Shown here: positions 1-7,274 of the stretch, piece after piece
Position numbering within the stretch: position 1 is the first letter of the stretch
How the letters are laid out: every line of letters begins with the position of its first letter
Assembly: GCF_003233655.1 (NCBI RefSeq)
Contig: NZ_CP029833.1
Location: 248,001 to 312,000, forward strand
Length of the DNA stretch: 64,000 nt
Source: Azospirillum ramasamyi
GTDB taxonomy: Bacteria; Pseudomonadota; Alphaproteobacteria; Azospirillales; Azospirillaceae
Direction: 5' to 3'
Translations under genes and position numbers: made by a program
Notes under the pieces: model-generated
Database searches by the model: none
Told to the model about the DNA's origin: nothing
The model's input: only the letters and a program-made list of their open reading frames with translations

Positions 1-1164
1 ACGCTGGAGGTGATCCCGCGCCAGTGGAAGGTGATCCAGACGGTGCGGGAACGGTTCTCCTGCCGGGCCTGCGAGACGATCAGCCAGCCGCCGGCGCCGT
101 TCCACGCCACCCCACGGGGCTGGGCCGGCCCCAACCTGCTGGCCACCCTCCTGTTCGAGAAGTTCGGCCAGCATCAGCCGCTGAACCGGCAGGCCGAACG
201 CTTTGCGCGCGAGGGCGTGCCGCTCAGCCTGTCCACCCTGGCCGACCAGGTGGGCGCCGCCGCCGCGGTGCTGAAGCCGCTGCACGACCTGATCGCTTCG
301 CATGTACTGGCGGCGGATCGGCTGCATGGAGACGACACGCCCGTGCCCGTGCTGGCCAAAGGCAAGACCGACACCGGGCGGCTGTGGGTGTATGTGCGTG
401 ATGACCGGCCGTTTGCCGGCCAAGCCCCACCGGCAGCGCTGTTCCACTATTCGCGAGACCGCAAGGGCGAGCATCCCGAACGGCACCTGGCCGGCTTCAC
501 GGGCTGGCTGCAGGCCGATGCGTTCGCCGGCTATAACCGGCTGTACGAACCTGAGCGCCGACCGGGGCCGATCAGCGCCGCACTGTGCTGGGCGCATGCC
601 CGGCGCGGCTTCTTCAAGCTGGCCGACATCGCCGCGAACACCAGACGCGGCAAGGATGCCCCGCCGATCTCACCGCTGGCGCTGGAGGCCGTGACCCACA
701 TCGACGCCCTCTTCGATCTCGAGCGCGCCCTGAACGGCAAGCCCGCGGCCGAGCGGCTGGCGGCCCGCCAGGAGCACGGCGTCGCCCTGGTGGCCACGCT
801 GGAGAACTGGATGCGGACGGAGCGCGCCCGGCTCTCCCGCCATGCCCCCGTGGCCAAGGCGATGGACTACATGCTGACGCGCTGGGACGGCTTCACGCGC
901 TTCCTCGGCGACGGCCGGCTGTGTCTCACGAACAACGCCGCCGAACGCGGCCTGCGCGGGATCGCCCTGGGCAGAAAGGCGTGGCTGTTCTGCGGCTCCG
1001 ATCGCGGCGGGCAGCGGGCGGCGATCATGTACGGCCTGATCACCACCGCCAAGCTCAACGAAGTTGACCCGCAGGCGTGGCTGGCCGACGTGCTGGCCCG
1101 CATCGCCGACCTGCCGCAGAACCGCCTGCCCGAACTGCTGCCCTGGAACTGGAAGGCAATCTGA
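1..1164 (+). CDS. tnpC: IS66 family transposase (TnpC), 5' end outside window
   Basis: DDE-type transposase of the IS66 family. The frame is open from base 1 (T-L-E-V-I-P-R-Q-W-K), so the N-terminal helix-turn-helix/leucine-zipper part lies outside the window; a GTG at base 10 is not a credible start. Visible are the zinc-binding-type segment FSCRACE (around residue 20), the core with HGDDTPVPVL (first Asp), ADAFAGYNRLY (second Asp) and NNAAERGLRGIALGRK (catalytic Glu), and the C-terminal WLADVLARIADLP...LLPWNW signature typical of IS66. No internal stop or frameshift is seen in the visible part, so it may be functional. The family normally needs TnpA and TnpB encoded upstream, which would be left of the window. 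Confidence 0.93.
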   Translation, partial: TLEVIPRQWKVIQTVRERFSCRACETISQPPAPFHATPRGWAGPNLLATLLFEKFGQHQPLNRQAERFAREGVPLSLSTLADQVGAAAAVLKPLHDLIASHVLAADRLHGDDTPVPVLAKGKTDTGRLWVYVRDDRPFAGQAPPAALFHYSRDRKGEHPERHLAGFTGWLQADAFAGYNRLYEPERRPGPISAALCWAHARRGFFKLADIAANTRRGKDAPPISPLALEAVTHIDALFDLERALNGKPAAERLAARQEHGVALVATLENWMRTERARLSRHAPVAKAMDYMLTRWDGFTRFLGDGRLCLTNNAAERGLRGIALGRKAWLFCGSDRGGQRAAIMYGLITTAKLNEVDPQAWLADVLARIADLPQNRLPELLPWNWKAI

Positions 1165-1170
1165 CTGCGG

Positions 1171-1188
1171 CACTCACCGGATGCGTAC
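1171..1188 (-). repeat. Probable right terminal inverted repeat of the IS66 element
   Basis: Read from the outside in, the sequence is GTACGCATCCGGTGAGTG, which resembles the GTAAGCG..CCGGTGAG type ends of IS66 elements and sits 7 bases after the tnpC stop, where the family's right end is expected. The partner repeat is outside the window. Confidence 0.55.
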
Positions 1189-1464
1189 GCTACGAACGGC
1201 GCGCCGACATCTTCACTGCCTTTCACCATATCGCGGCCAGCCTCATCTGCTGGCGCTTCGTCCAGAGATGGTTCTGTTAGGCGCTCTTAGAGTGTGCTCG
1301 CGTCACGCGGAATCGCTTGGAGCGTGAATCATATGGACAGCCATAAGCTTAGAATCTGTCTGGTGTCTCAATGAGCGCCAGAGAGATTCTAAGCACGCGC
1401 CCGATTCTGTCGAACACATGAGGAGCTTCCTCCCCTCTGCCCGCCAAAGGGAAACTGCCAAGCT
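1189..1464. other. Intergenic gap between IS66 and sulfotransferase gene
   Basis: No convincing coding region is seen. The gap is less GC-rich than the bulk of the window and holds one strong hairpin (1347-1394). The stretch 1286-1334 has a structured look but I recognise no RNA family. Confidence 0.5.
1347..1394. terminator. Long hairpin with 11-bp perfect outer stem
   Basis: GCTTAGAATCT (1347-1357) is the exact reverse complement of AGATTCTAAGC (1384-1394). Inside it CTGGTG pairs with CGCCAG with one wobble, closing a loop of about ten bases. It lies downstream of the leftward sulfotransferase gene and downstream of the IS element. There is no clear T-run on either side, so it may be a factor-independent terminator of unusual type, a small RNA element or part of an old repeat. 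Confidence 0.4.
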
Positions 1465-2208
1465 CTACCGCCAATGTGAGACGATCTGTGAGGGAGGCTT
1501 GTCGAGCGATCGACTGTTCCCAGCGACAGCGCTGTCATCGCCGTAGCCGAGCCTGCTCATCCAATCACCATGCCGTTCCCACAGGACATGCAGATCGTCA
1601 GCTGTCCATTCAGCCAGATTGGCTTGGTCCGAAGCAGTGCGGAAAAAGGTCGGCAGCAGCTCTTTCTGACTTTCGAACGGATTCTGCCAAGCTGCGACGA
1701 CAGGCATTTTCAGGAAATCCGAAATCAGGGCAATGATGCGATCAGGCTCGCTCAGGATTTCCTCATAACGCAGAAACAACGTATGCGGCCGGTCGAGCGG
1801 ATGCCAAGCATCCAGATTGCTGCTCCAATCGCTCCCGAAGGATTGACCATCGATCAGTTGGGGGATGCTGAAATCCGCGCGGGTCAGCGGATGCGACCTG
1901 AAATAATGAAACTGTGATATGATTGCCGACCGTGGATCGCGGACGATGTAGATAGCCGGATTGTCATCCTGAGCCGGTCCATGCGTTTTCACCAGGTTGA
2001 TGGTATCGTCCACCGAGATGCGGGAATAGAAATCATCCCATGTCTCCGCATAGGTACGGTGCCCGACGCTGGAACTCACGACTTCGCTGATACCCAGGTC
2101 AAACCTGTCGTTGTACTCGGAGTAGGTTTCCAGCCCGAAGACCCGATTGAGGATCGTGCGGGTCAAAGTATTCCCTGACCTTGGATAGGACGAAAGCCAA
2201 ACTAGCAT
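1465..2208 (-). CDS. Sulfotransferase domain protein
   Basis: A 247-residue PAPS-dependent sulfotransferase candidate, which would transfer sulfate to an unknown acceptor (often a lipid, sugar or envelope molecule). The 5'-phosphosulfate loop is seen as WLSSYPRSGNT at residues 4-14 and the 3'-phosphate-binding strand and helix as YIVRDPRSAIISQFHY from residue 87, both in the expected order and spacing. Length is typical of the small bacterial family. GGAG lies 7 bases before the ATG at 2208. It precedes nothing obviously co-functional; the next upstream gene on the same strand is another sulfotransferase-like gene. Base composition is clearly lower in GC than the rest of the window, suggesting recent transfer, perhaps with the adjacent IS66. 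Confidence 0.85.
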   Translation of the reverse strand: MLVWLSSYPRSGNTLTRTILNRVFGLETYSEYNDRFDLGISEVVSSSVGHRTYAETWDDFYSRISVDDTINLVKTHGPAQDDNPAIYIVRDPRSAIISQFHYFRSHPLTRADFSIPQLIDGQSFGSDWSSNLDAWHPLDRPHTLFLRYEEILSEPDRIIALISDFLKMPVVAAWQNPFESQKELLPTFFRTASDQANLAEWTADDLHVLWERHGDWMSRLGYGDDSAVAGNSRSLDKPPSQIVSHWR

Positions 2209-2358
2209 CGACAGCTCCGGTTGATCCGCTGAATCCGTATGGTCACATACGCTGTCGTTGAGGCCAGCCAGCGAATTTCTGCTTGAGCATCCCAGCCAGT
2301 AATACCACCCATATTTGAAGATAGCTTTCGCTGACCCAGAATGCAGAAGGCAAACCTA

Positions 2359-3105
2359 TCAGCATGAGAGATTGCTGACAATGCGCCTGTATACCAAATC
2401 GTCAACCACAACCAGAGCCTCCAGAGCCTCTCTGATACTCTGGTTTTCAAGATTCTGCTGATATCTGGCATTACCGTCAGGATTTACATTGGTCATCAGG
2501 ACATTCTTGGCTGGAGGAAGCTCCATGAGACAAAATGCCGAATTCAAGGATATTTGATAATGATCGGCGGACCCCACAAAAGCGAAACGGCCTTCACAAT
2601 TCACCGCCATGTCAAACAGCTCATCGTCGGGAAGGTCCGGCCCAATGACATTGGTCCTCGTGTGGTTGCAGGAGCCGAAATTCCCGCCGGCAAGCAAACG
2701 CGACTGTACGTTATATATGGATGAGTAAATCAGTGGATCTCGAGACTGCAGGAAATCCAACAACGACATAGGTTTTATCGCACGAAAGAAAGCGCTTTCC
2801 TGATGGTTGTCTGCAATTCTTTTCCAGAAATAATAGGCTGAGAGAATCCTGCGACGCGGTTCCCTCAGCATCGTAACCGCCCGAATGTCCGGGAAGCGCA
2901 TTCTCATTGCGGAAACGGAGATATGGCCCTGGAAAATCGAATAGGCTGCAAGCCGGTCCGAATCCCACCGGGACAACTCCCACTCGAACGTGATGGGACA
3001 CAGACGATCAAGCCCGTATGCCTCTGTGATCTGCGAGGCAAATGCGGTGCTCGCCGTCTTGTGAATCCTTGAGATGAGCCAACGCGGCAATGCCGTAGTC
3101 TCCAT
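2359..3105 (-). CDS. Sulfotransferase family protein (HIPKTAxT type), diverged
   Basis: A 248-residue protein from ATG 3105. The N-terminal RIHKTASTAF (residues 13-22) matches the HIPKTAGTS phosphosulfate loop of the second bacterial sulfotransferase group but lacks the proline; FQGHISV (58-64) and MLREPRRRILSAYYFW (79-94) match the later GHF..RDPxxRxLSxY motifs. The acceptor is unknown. The start is uncertain: the open frame extends upstream to 3303 but that part looks non-coding, and no good ribosome site precedes 3105. It lies 150 bases upstream of the other sulfotransferase in the same direction and shares its lower GC content. It could be a functional diverged enzyme or one with a damaged N-terminus. 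Confidence 0.65.
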   Translation of the reverse strand: METTALPRWLISRIHKTASTAFASQITEAYGLDRLCPITFEWELSRWDSDRLAAYSIFQGHISVSAMRMRFPDIRAVTMLREPRRRILSAYYFWKRIADNHQESAFFRAIKPMSLLDFLQSRDPLIYSSIYNVQSRLLAGGNFGSCNHTRTNVIGPDLPDDELFDMAVNCEGRFAFVGSADHYQISLNSAFCLMELPPAKNVLMTNVNPDGNARYQQNLENQSIREALEALVVVDDLVYRRIVSNLSC

Positions 3106-3324
3106 GGATGTACCGGAAGGACCGAATGTAAATCTCTGCCTCCTCGGACAGCAACATCCCTTCAATCTGTTTTTCTGGCTGTATGTTTGGAAGTGCGGAG
3201 GGCCTTGGGCGCCATCCCTGCAAACTCCCGCAAGTTGCAACGCGGCACTGCGCCGGCAACCGCCAACATTCGAAACCGAGGTCCGGAGGATCGGGAAAGG
3301 CAACTGCGCCGGTTGGCGGCACGT

Positions 3325-3350
3325 TCCCTTTCCGCGATCAGGGAAAGGGA
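3325..3350 (-). terminator. Hairpin just downstream of the 3352-3720 gene
   Basis: TCCCTTTCC (3325-3333) pairs perfectly with GGAAAGGGA (3342-3350) around an 8-base loop. It begins two bases beyond the stop codon of the leftward gene ending at 3352, a normal place for a transcription terminator, and marks the edge between the GC-rich backbone and the AT-richer sulfotransferase patch. Confidence 0.5.
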
Positions 3351-3351
3351 C

Positions 3352-3720
3352 TCACCCCTGCCCCTTCACCGCCGCCTTCTCGCGATCGACCACCTCCAGG
3401 ATCCGCTGCAACGCCTCGGTGCTCAGCGGAGAGTCCATCGTCAGGCCGTCCCCGAACTTGCGGATGGCGCCGATGGCGCGGCGGCGGGCGATGAAGTCGT
3501 CGTCGCCCGGCTCGAACGGCTCGACCACCGGGCCCTTGTAGTAGCCGCCGCGGAAGCCCCACTGGCGGCGCCCGTCGGCGCGCCATTCGCTGCCGTCGGA
3601 CAGCACCATGCAGCGCCCCCCTTCGGTATAGCGCTCCACCGTCGCGGTGGATTGCGGAATGGACTGGCCGCTGCGGATCGTCACGCGGTCGCCGACGCGG
3701 AAGCTGGCGGCAGTGAACAT
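3352..3720 (-). CDS. Conserved hypothetical protein, 122 aa
   Basis: A soluble 122-residue protein with no signal peptide or membrane segment. The N-terminal half (FRVGDRVTIRSGQSIPQST...GSEWRADGRRQWGFRG, residues 7-60) looks like a small beta-barrel of the KOW/SH3-like kind; the C-terminal half is helical and acidic/basic mixed (DDDFIARRRAIGAIRKFG, then TEALQRILEVVDREK). I do not recognise a named family. GGGGA lies 6 bases before the ATG at 3720. It is the last gene of a leftward series after the endonuclease-like gene (99-base gap) and is followed by a hairpin. Coding is supported by strong third-position GC and a proper ribosome site. Confidence 0.7.
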   Translation of the reverse strand: MFTAASFRVGDRVTIRSGQSIPQSTATVERYTEGGRCMVLSDGSEWRADGRRQWGFRGGYYKGPVVEPFEPGDDDFIARRRAIGAIRKFGDGLTMDSPLSTEALQRILEVVDREKAAVKGQG

Positions 3721-3818
3721 GCTGTTTCCCCATATTGGCGCCGGCCCTCAACGGGACCGGAGCGCCGCATAAATTCCGAAGGCGCTGTTTTCCACCAATT
3801 GCCCCGGCGAATCCAGCC

Positions 3819-4790
3819 CTACAGCGCGAAGCTCGCCACCACAGGCGCGTGATAGCTGACGGGCGAGGGCTCGTCGGCGTGATCGACCTCGTCGATCAAC
3901 TCCTCATTGTGGATGGCGACCTCCCGCAGCCGCTCGGCCAGCCGGGGCGACGCCAACAGATGGTCCAGAAGCACCGGCGTGCCGGCATGCAGGACGGTAT
4001 AGCGCCGTTCGTCGGGGATCGCCTGTTCCAGCGGCTCCAGCACGCGATTCGCCAGATCGGGATTGCCGGTGAAGTCGGGGGCGGCGCGAATCATGCGGAC
4101 GGCGGTCTGCTCCAGGTCGGCGTTGCAGTCGCCGGCAACCACGATCAGCGCGTCGGGATCGGCATCGAACAGCCGGTCGACGGCCATGCGCGTCTCCAGC
4201 GCCTGCCCCGTCCGCTTGATCGAGGCCAGATAGAAGCCCTCGGCCCAGCCGGCCGCCGTCTTCCAGGTCTGGGCGCCGGCCTTCTGCCCCGGCACCGGGG
4301 CGGCGATGGGCGCGCGCAGATGCAGGTCGAAGACATGCAGGATGCGGCCATCCGGCATCTCCACCTCGGCATGCAGGACCGGCCGGTCCCAGCCGACCTC
4401 GGTTTCCTGATCCGGCGCCGGGTCGGCGGTGACGAGGCGCACGCGGGCCGGCGGCACCAGATGATGGCGCAGCAGCCGTGTCGCCCTGATCGGCCATCGG
4501 CTGACGATCACCGGGTTGTGGCGGTCGGCCGGCGACTCGGCGTCGCCCGCGGTGACGTGATACTCCGCATAGCGCGTGCCCTCCAGCAGGCGGGCGAGCG
4601 CACGCAGTGTCCGCGGCTCGTTCTTCACCGGGTGCTGGGCGTCGACCTCCTGCAGGCAGAGGATGTCGGCCTCCAGCCGCTCCAGCTGCGGGCGCAGGGT
4701 GGCGATCCGCGACTCGAAGGGCGGCTCGTCGGCGTCGTCGTCCAGGTTTTCCAGGTTGAAGGTGGCGATCCGGAACAGCGTGTCGGCCAT
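3819..4790 (-). CDS. Endonuclease/exonuclease/phosphatase family protein
   Basis: A 323-residue metal-dependent phosphoesterase of the EEP (DNase I-like) superfamily. Signature residues are in order: IATFNLENL (8-16), DILCLQEVD (Glu metal ligand, near 50), the GDCNAD block (GDxN, near 220), DHLLAS (Asp-His near 275) and the terminal SYHAPVVASF (catalytic His). There is no signal peptide, so it should act in the cytoplasm; the substrate could be nucleic acid, a phospholipid or a phosphorylated small molecule, which the sequence does not decide. GGAG lies 7 bases before the ATG at 4790. It is 70 bases downstream of cheD on the same strand, but no functional link is evident. Confidence 0.88.
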   Translation of the reverse strand: MADTLFRIATFNLENLDDDADEPPFESRIATLRPQLERLEADILCLQEVDAQHPVKNEPRTLRALARLLEGTRYAEYHVTAGDAESPADRHNPVIVSRWPIRATRLLRHHLVPPARVRLVTADPAPDQETEVGWDRPVLHAEVEMPDGRILHVFDLHLRAPIAAPVPGQKAGAQTWKTAAGWAEGFYLASIKRTGQALETRMAVDRLFDADPDALIVVAGDCNADLEQTAVRMIRAAPDFTGNPDLANRVLEPLEQAIPDERRYTVLHAGTPVLLDHLLASPRLAERLREVAIHNEELIDEVDHADEPSPVSYHAPVVASFAL

Positions 4791-4860
4791 GAAGGGCTCC
4801 GCGTAAGGACGGCGGGTATCGGCGGCGCAACTGTGGACTCTACGCCGCCGGTCGAGCTTA

Positions 4861-5568
4861 TCAGAACAGCTCGACGTCGCCTTCGATCCGCGTCTTGCGC
4901 AGATGTTCCATATAGGACGACTCGTTGCGGGCGATGTCGTGCAGGGTCTGGCCGCCGATCAGCCGCCGCTGGCTGCGCCCGCTGGTGGGGAAGAAGCGCA
5001 CGGCGCGCGGGCTTGCGCCGCCGACGTCCCAGCTGACCGTGGGGATGCCCTCCGTCGCCAGATACTCCATCACGAATTCGACGTTGCGCAGGCCGATGTT
5101 GGCGGTGCGCAGCGTGTTCAGATTGACGTTGGCGCCGCCGAACACCTTGGCGCGCAGCCGGTCGCGCCGGCCGGTGACGGTCAGCAGCCGGTTGATCAGC
5201 TGCTCCATCGCCGTGGCGCCGTAGCGGGACGACAGCGACAGCACGTCCAATCCGGCATCGGGCAGCAGGAAATGGTTCATGCCGCCGATCTCCGCCACCG
5301 GATCGTACAGGCAGGCGGCGACGCAGGAGCCCAGCGTGGTGGTGATGACGACGTTCGGGTCGTCGGTGACGACGCAGCCGCCGACGACGATGTTGACGAC
5401 CTCCGCCCCGAGCCGCCGGTCATGGTAGCGGTTGGCGGCGACGTCCTGCCGTTCCAGCCTGCGGCGCAGGACGTTGCGCGCGGCAGAGGTGCAGGAACTG
5501 GCTGTCATCATCGGGTCTGGCACTCCCGCTGCCGGATGTGAACGGACTTGGTTCGGATGGACGTGCAT
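4861..5568 (-). CDS. cheD: Chemoreceptor glutamine deamidase CheD
   Basis: CheD deamidates (and can act as a methylesterase on) specific glutamines of methyl-accepting chemotaxis proteins, tuning receptor activity and interacting with CheC where present. The 235-residue protein shows the catalytic Cys in TTLGSCVAACLYDP (near 80), the catalytic His in GGMNHFLLP (near 97), then RYGATAMEQLIN, RAKVFGGA and the IGLRNVEFVMEYL block, all family landmarks. The C-terminal 40 residues (RSQRRLIGGQTLHDIARNESSYMEH) are a usual extension in alphaproteobacteria. A weak AGGCGG precedes the ATG at 5568; an internal MM pair (residues 20-21) is an alternative start. No other che gene is near, but two chemoreceptor genes lie 23-33 kb away in the window. 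Confidence 0.93.
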   Translation of the reverse strand: MHVHPNQVRSHPAAGVPDPMMTASSCTSAARNVLRRRLERQDVAANRYHDRRLGAEVVNIVVGGCVVTDDPNVVITTTLGSCVAACLYDPVAEIGGMNHFLLPDAGLDVLSLSSRYGATAMEQLINRLLTVTGRRDRLRAKVFGGANVNLNTLRTANIGLRNVEFVMEYLATEGIPTVSWDVGGASPRAVRFFPTSGRSQRRLIGGQTLHDIARNESSYMEHLRKTRIEGDVELF

Positions 5569-5656
5569 TCAATCCGCCTGCGGACCGGGTTGTATCAGAT
5601 CGACTTTGCCTTGCATTTTAACTGACACCCATACTTCGACGTATGACCTAGGTCAG

Positions 5657-7096
5657 TCAATAAGTTAAAACCCACCGTTCCAACAGCCCGCCCCGCAGCG
5701 CACGGGCGTCCGCGGCCCAGACGCGCGCGTCGGACGGGATGGCGGTCACCCGGCGGTCCAGCGCCGCATCCATCGCCGCCCGGCGCCGGGCATCGGCGAT
5801 GAACAGGACGAAGCCCAGCCGCTGGCCGCTCGCCGCCGTCAGCAGCCCGGCCAGCCCATTGACATAGGCCAGGGTTCCGGATTTGGCCCGGACGCCGCCC
5901 GGCAGCGCCTTGCCGTCCTCCTCCCCCGGCAGCAAATCCCACAGCCCCGGCCCGCCGGCCCGCAGCAGCGCCGCCATCTGCCGTGGCGTGGCGCGCGACC
6001 CGGTGCCCAGCCCCGAATGGTTGGCCAGCCGCAACCCGCCCCACCCGGCCCCGTCCAGCGGCTGCCGCGCCAGCAGATCCTGCAGCAGCGCCGCGGAACG
6101 CCCGAGCGTCGCGACCTCCGGATCCAGCCGGCGCGCCGTGGCCAGCCCGATCACCTCCGCCGACAGGTTGTTGGAATGGCGCAATAACCCGCGGACCAGC
6201 TCCGCCAGCGGCAGGCTGTCCAGGGCCGCGATCGGAACCGCACCGGCCGGGGCCAGTCCCGGCTGCGGCGGCGGCAGGGCGATGCCGGCATCCGCCGCCA
6301 GCCGGCGGAACAGCGTGGCGGCGGCCAGTCCCGGCCGGGCCACCGGCACCCAGGCCCCCCAGGCATCGCCCCTCGTCGGCGGAGCCATGCGCCAGCGGTC
6401 GACCCCATCCGGCAGCAGCGGAAAGGGGCCGCCCGCCGCCATCGGCAGGACGGTGACGCTGTCCAGCGGCTGCCGTCCGGCATCGGCGACGCTCAGCGCC
6501 TCCGGTCCGCCCCGCCCGCCGCGCCCCCAGTTCAGCAGGACGCGGTTGTAGTTCAGCGACAGCGCCCCGGCCCCCGTGTTGTAGGGAGCGGCCCAGGGCT
6601 GGCCGGAATCGATCTCCGCCAGTTCGGGCAGCAGCGTGGTGTCGTAGAGGAAGCGCCCCTCCACCCGGCGAAGCCCGGCGGCACGCGCCTGGTCGAGCAG
6701 TTGCAGCAGGCCCTCCGTCGCCAGCGCCGGGTCGCCGCCGCCCTGCAGGATCAGGTCGCCGCGCAGCACCCCGTCGGCGGACAGGCCACCGGAAACAGTG
6801 CCGCCGGAAACCGTGCTGCCGAGCAACCGGGTGGTGAAGCGGTGGTCCGGTCCCAGCAGGGCCAGCGCCGCCGAGGCGGTCGGCAGCTTCGCCACCGAGG
6901 CCGGGACGAAGGGGCTGTCGGCCGACCGCGCCTCCACCACCCGGCCGCTGTCGGGATCGAACAGGACATAGCCGACCGCGGTGCCTTGGGGGCCCCGCAC
7001 CTCGAAATCACTGGTTGCGGCACTGGAATCCCGCGCCACCGCCGGCAGGGCGAGGCAGCCGAGCAGGCCGAGGAACGGACGGCGGCCCAGCGGCAT
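5657..7096 (-). CDS. dacB: D-alanyl-D-alanine carboxypeptidase/endopeptidase, PBP4 (S13) family
   Basis: A periplasmic penicillin-binding protein that trims peptidoglycan cross-links or pentapeptides. From ATG 7096 it has 479 residues. The start MPLGRRPFLGLLGCLALPAVA carries a twin-arginine-like RRPFLG and a hydrophobic core, so export may be Tat-dependent, which is unusual for this family. The active-site triad is complete: SVAK (Ser67, Lys70), HSNN (SxN, near 300) and KSGT (KTG box, near 410). The large insertion between the first two motifs is typical of PBP4. The frame stays open to 7231 but the earlier ATGs would place a charged non-signal stretch first. It is divergent from the FHA protein at 7275. 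Confidence 0.88.
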   Translation of the reverse strand: MPLGRRPFLGLLGCLALPAVARDSSAATSDFEVRGPQGTAVGYVLFDPDSGRVVEARSADSPFVPASVAKLPTASAALALLGPDHRFTTRLLGSTVSGGTVSGGLSADGVLRGDLILQGGGDPALATEGLLQLLDQARAAGLRRVEGRFLYDTTLLPELAEIDSGQPWAAPYNTGAGALSLNYNRVLLNWGRGGRGGPEALSVADAGRQPLDSVTVLPMAAGGPFPLLPDGVDRWRMAPPTRGDAWGAWVPVARPGLAAATLFRRLAADAGIALPPPQPGLAPAGAVPIAALDSLPLAELVRGLLRHSNNLSAEVIGLATARRLDPEVATLGRSAALLQDLLARQPLDGAGWGGLRLANHSGLGTGSRATPRQMAALLRAGGPGLWDLLPGEEDGKALPGGVRAKSGTLAYVNGLAGLLTAASGQRLGFVLFIADARRRAAMDAALDRRVTAIPSDARVWAADARALRGGLLERWVLTY

Positions 7097-7274
7097 CGCC
7101 GGCAGGCTGCGCTTCGAATCGGCGGGGTCGAAATCGGGAACGACGGTCAAGGATCGGGCCTTTCCGCTTCTGATGCAGGATTTCATAAAGTATTTTGGGC
7201 AAAAATCGCTGGAAATCGCGAATAGGGACATAGCCGGTCAGCGTTCCGACAGGGGCTGGCCGAAGGGGGACGGT

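Larger units (their letters stand above)
1..1188 (+). mobile_element. IS66-type insertion sequence, right part
   Basis: The visible element comprises the tnpC coding region and a short tail ending at a terminal repeat around 1171-1188. The left end, tnpA and tnpB are outside the window. The right boundary is inferred from resemblance to IS66 termini (outward end GTAC/GTAAGC followed by a CCGGTGAG-like block); the left inverted repeat and the 8-bp target duplication cannot be checked here. Confidence 0.75.

Noticed and set aside
3008-3322. 104-codon frame overlapping the second sulfotransferase start
   Set aside because: No ribosome site at its ATG and no family match; kept only as evidence of a possible N-terminal frame problem.
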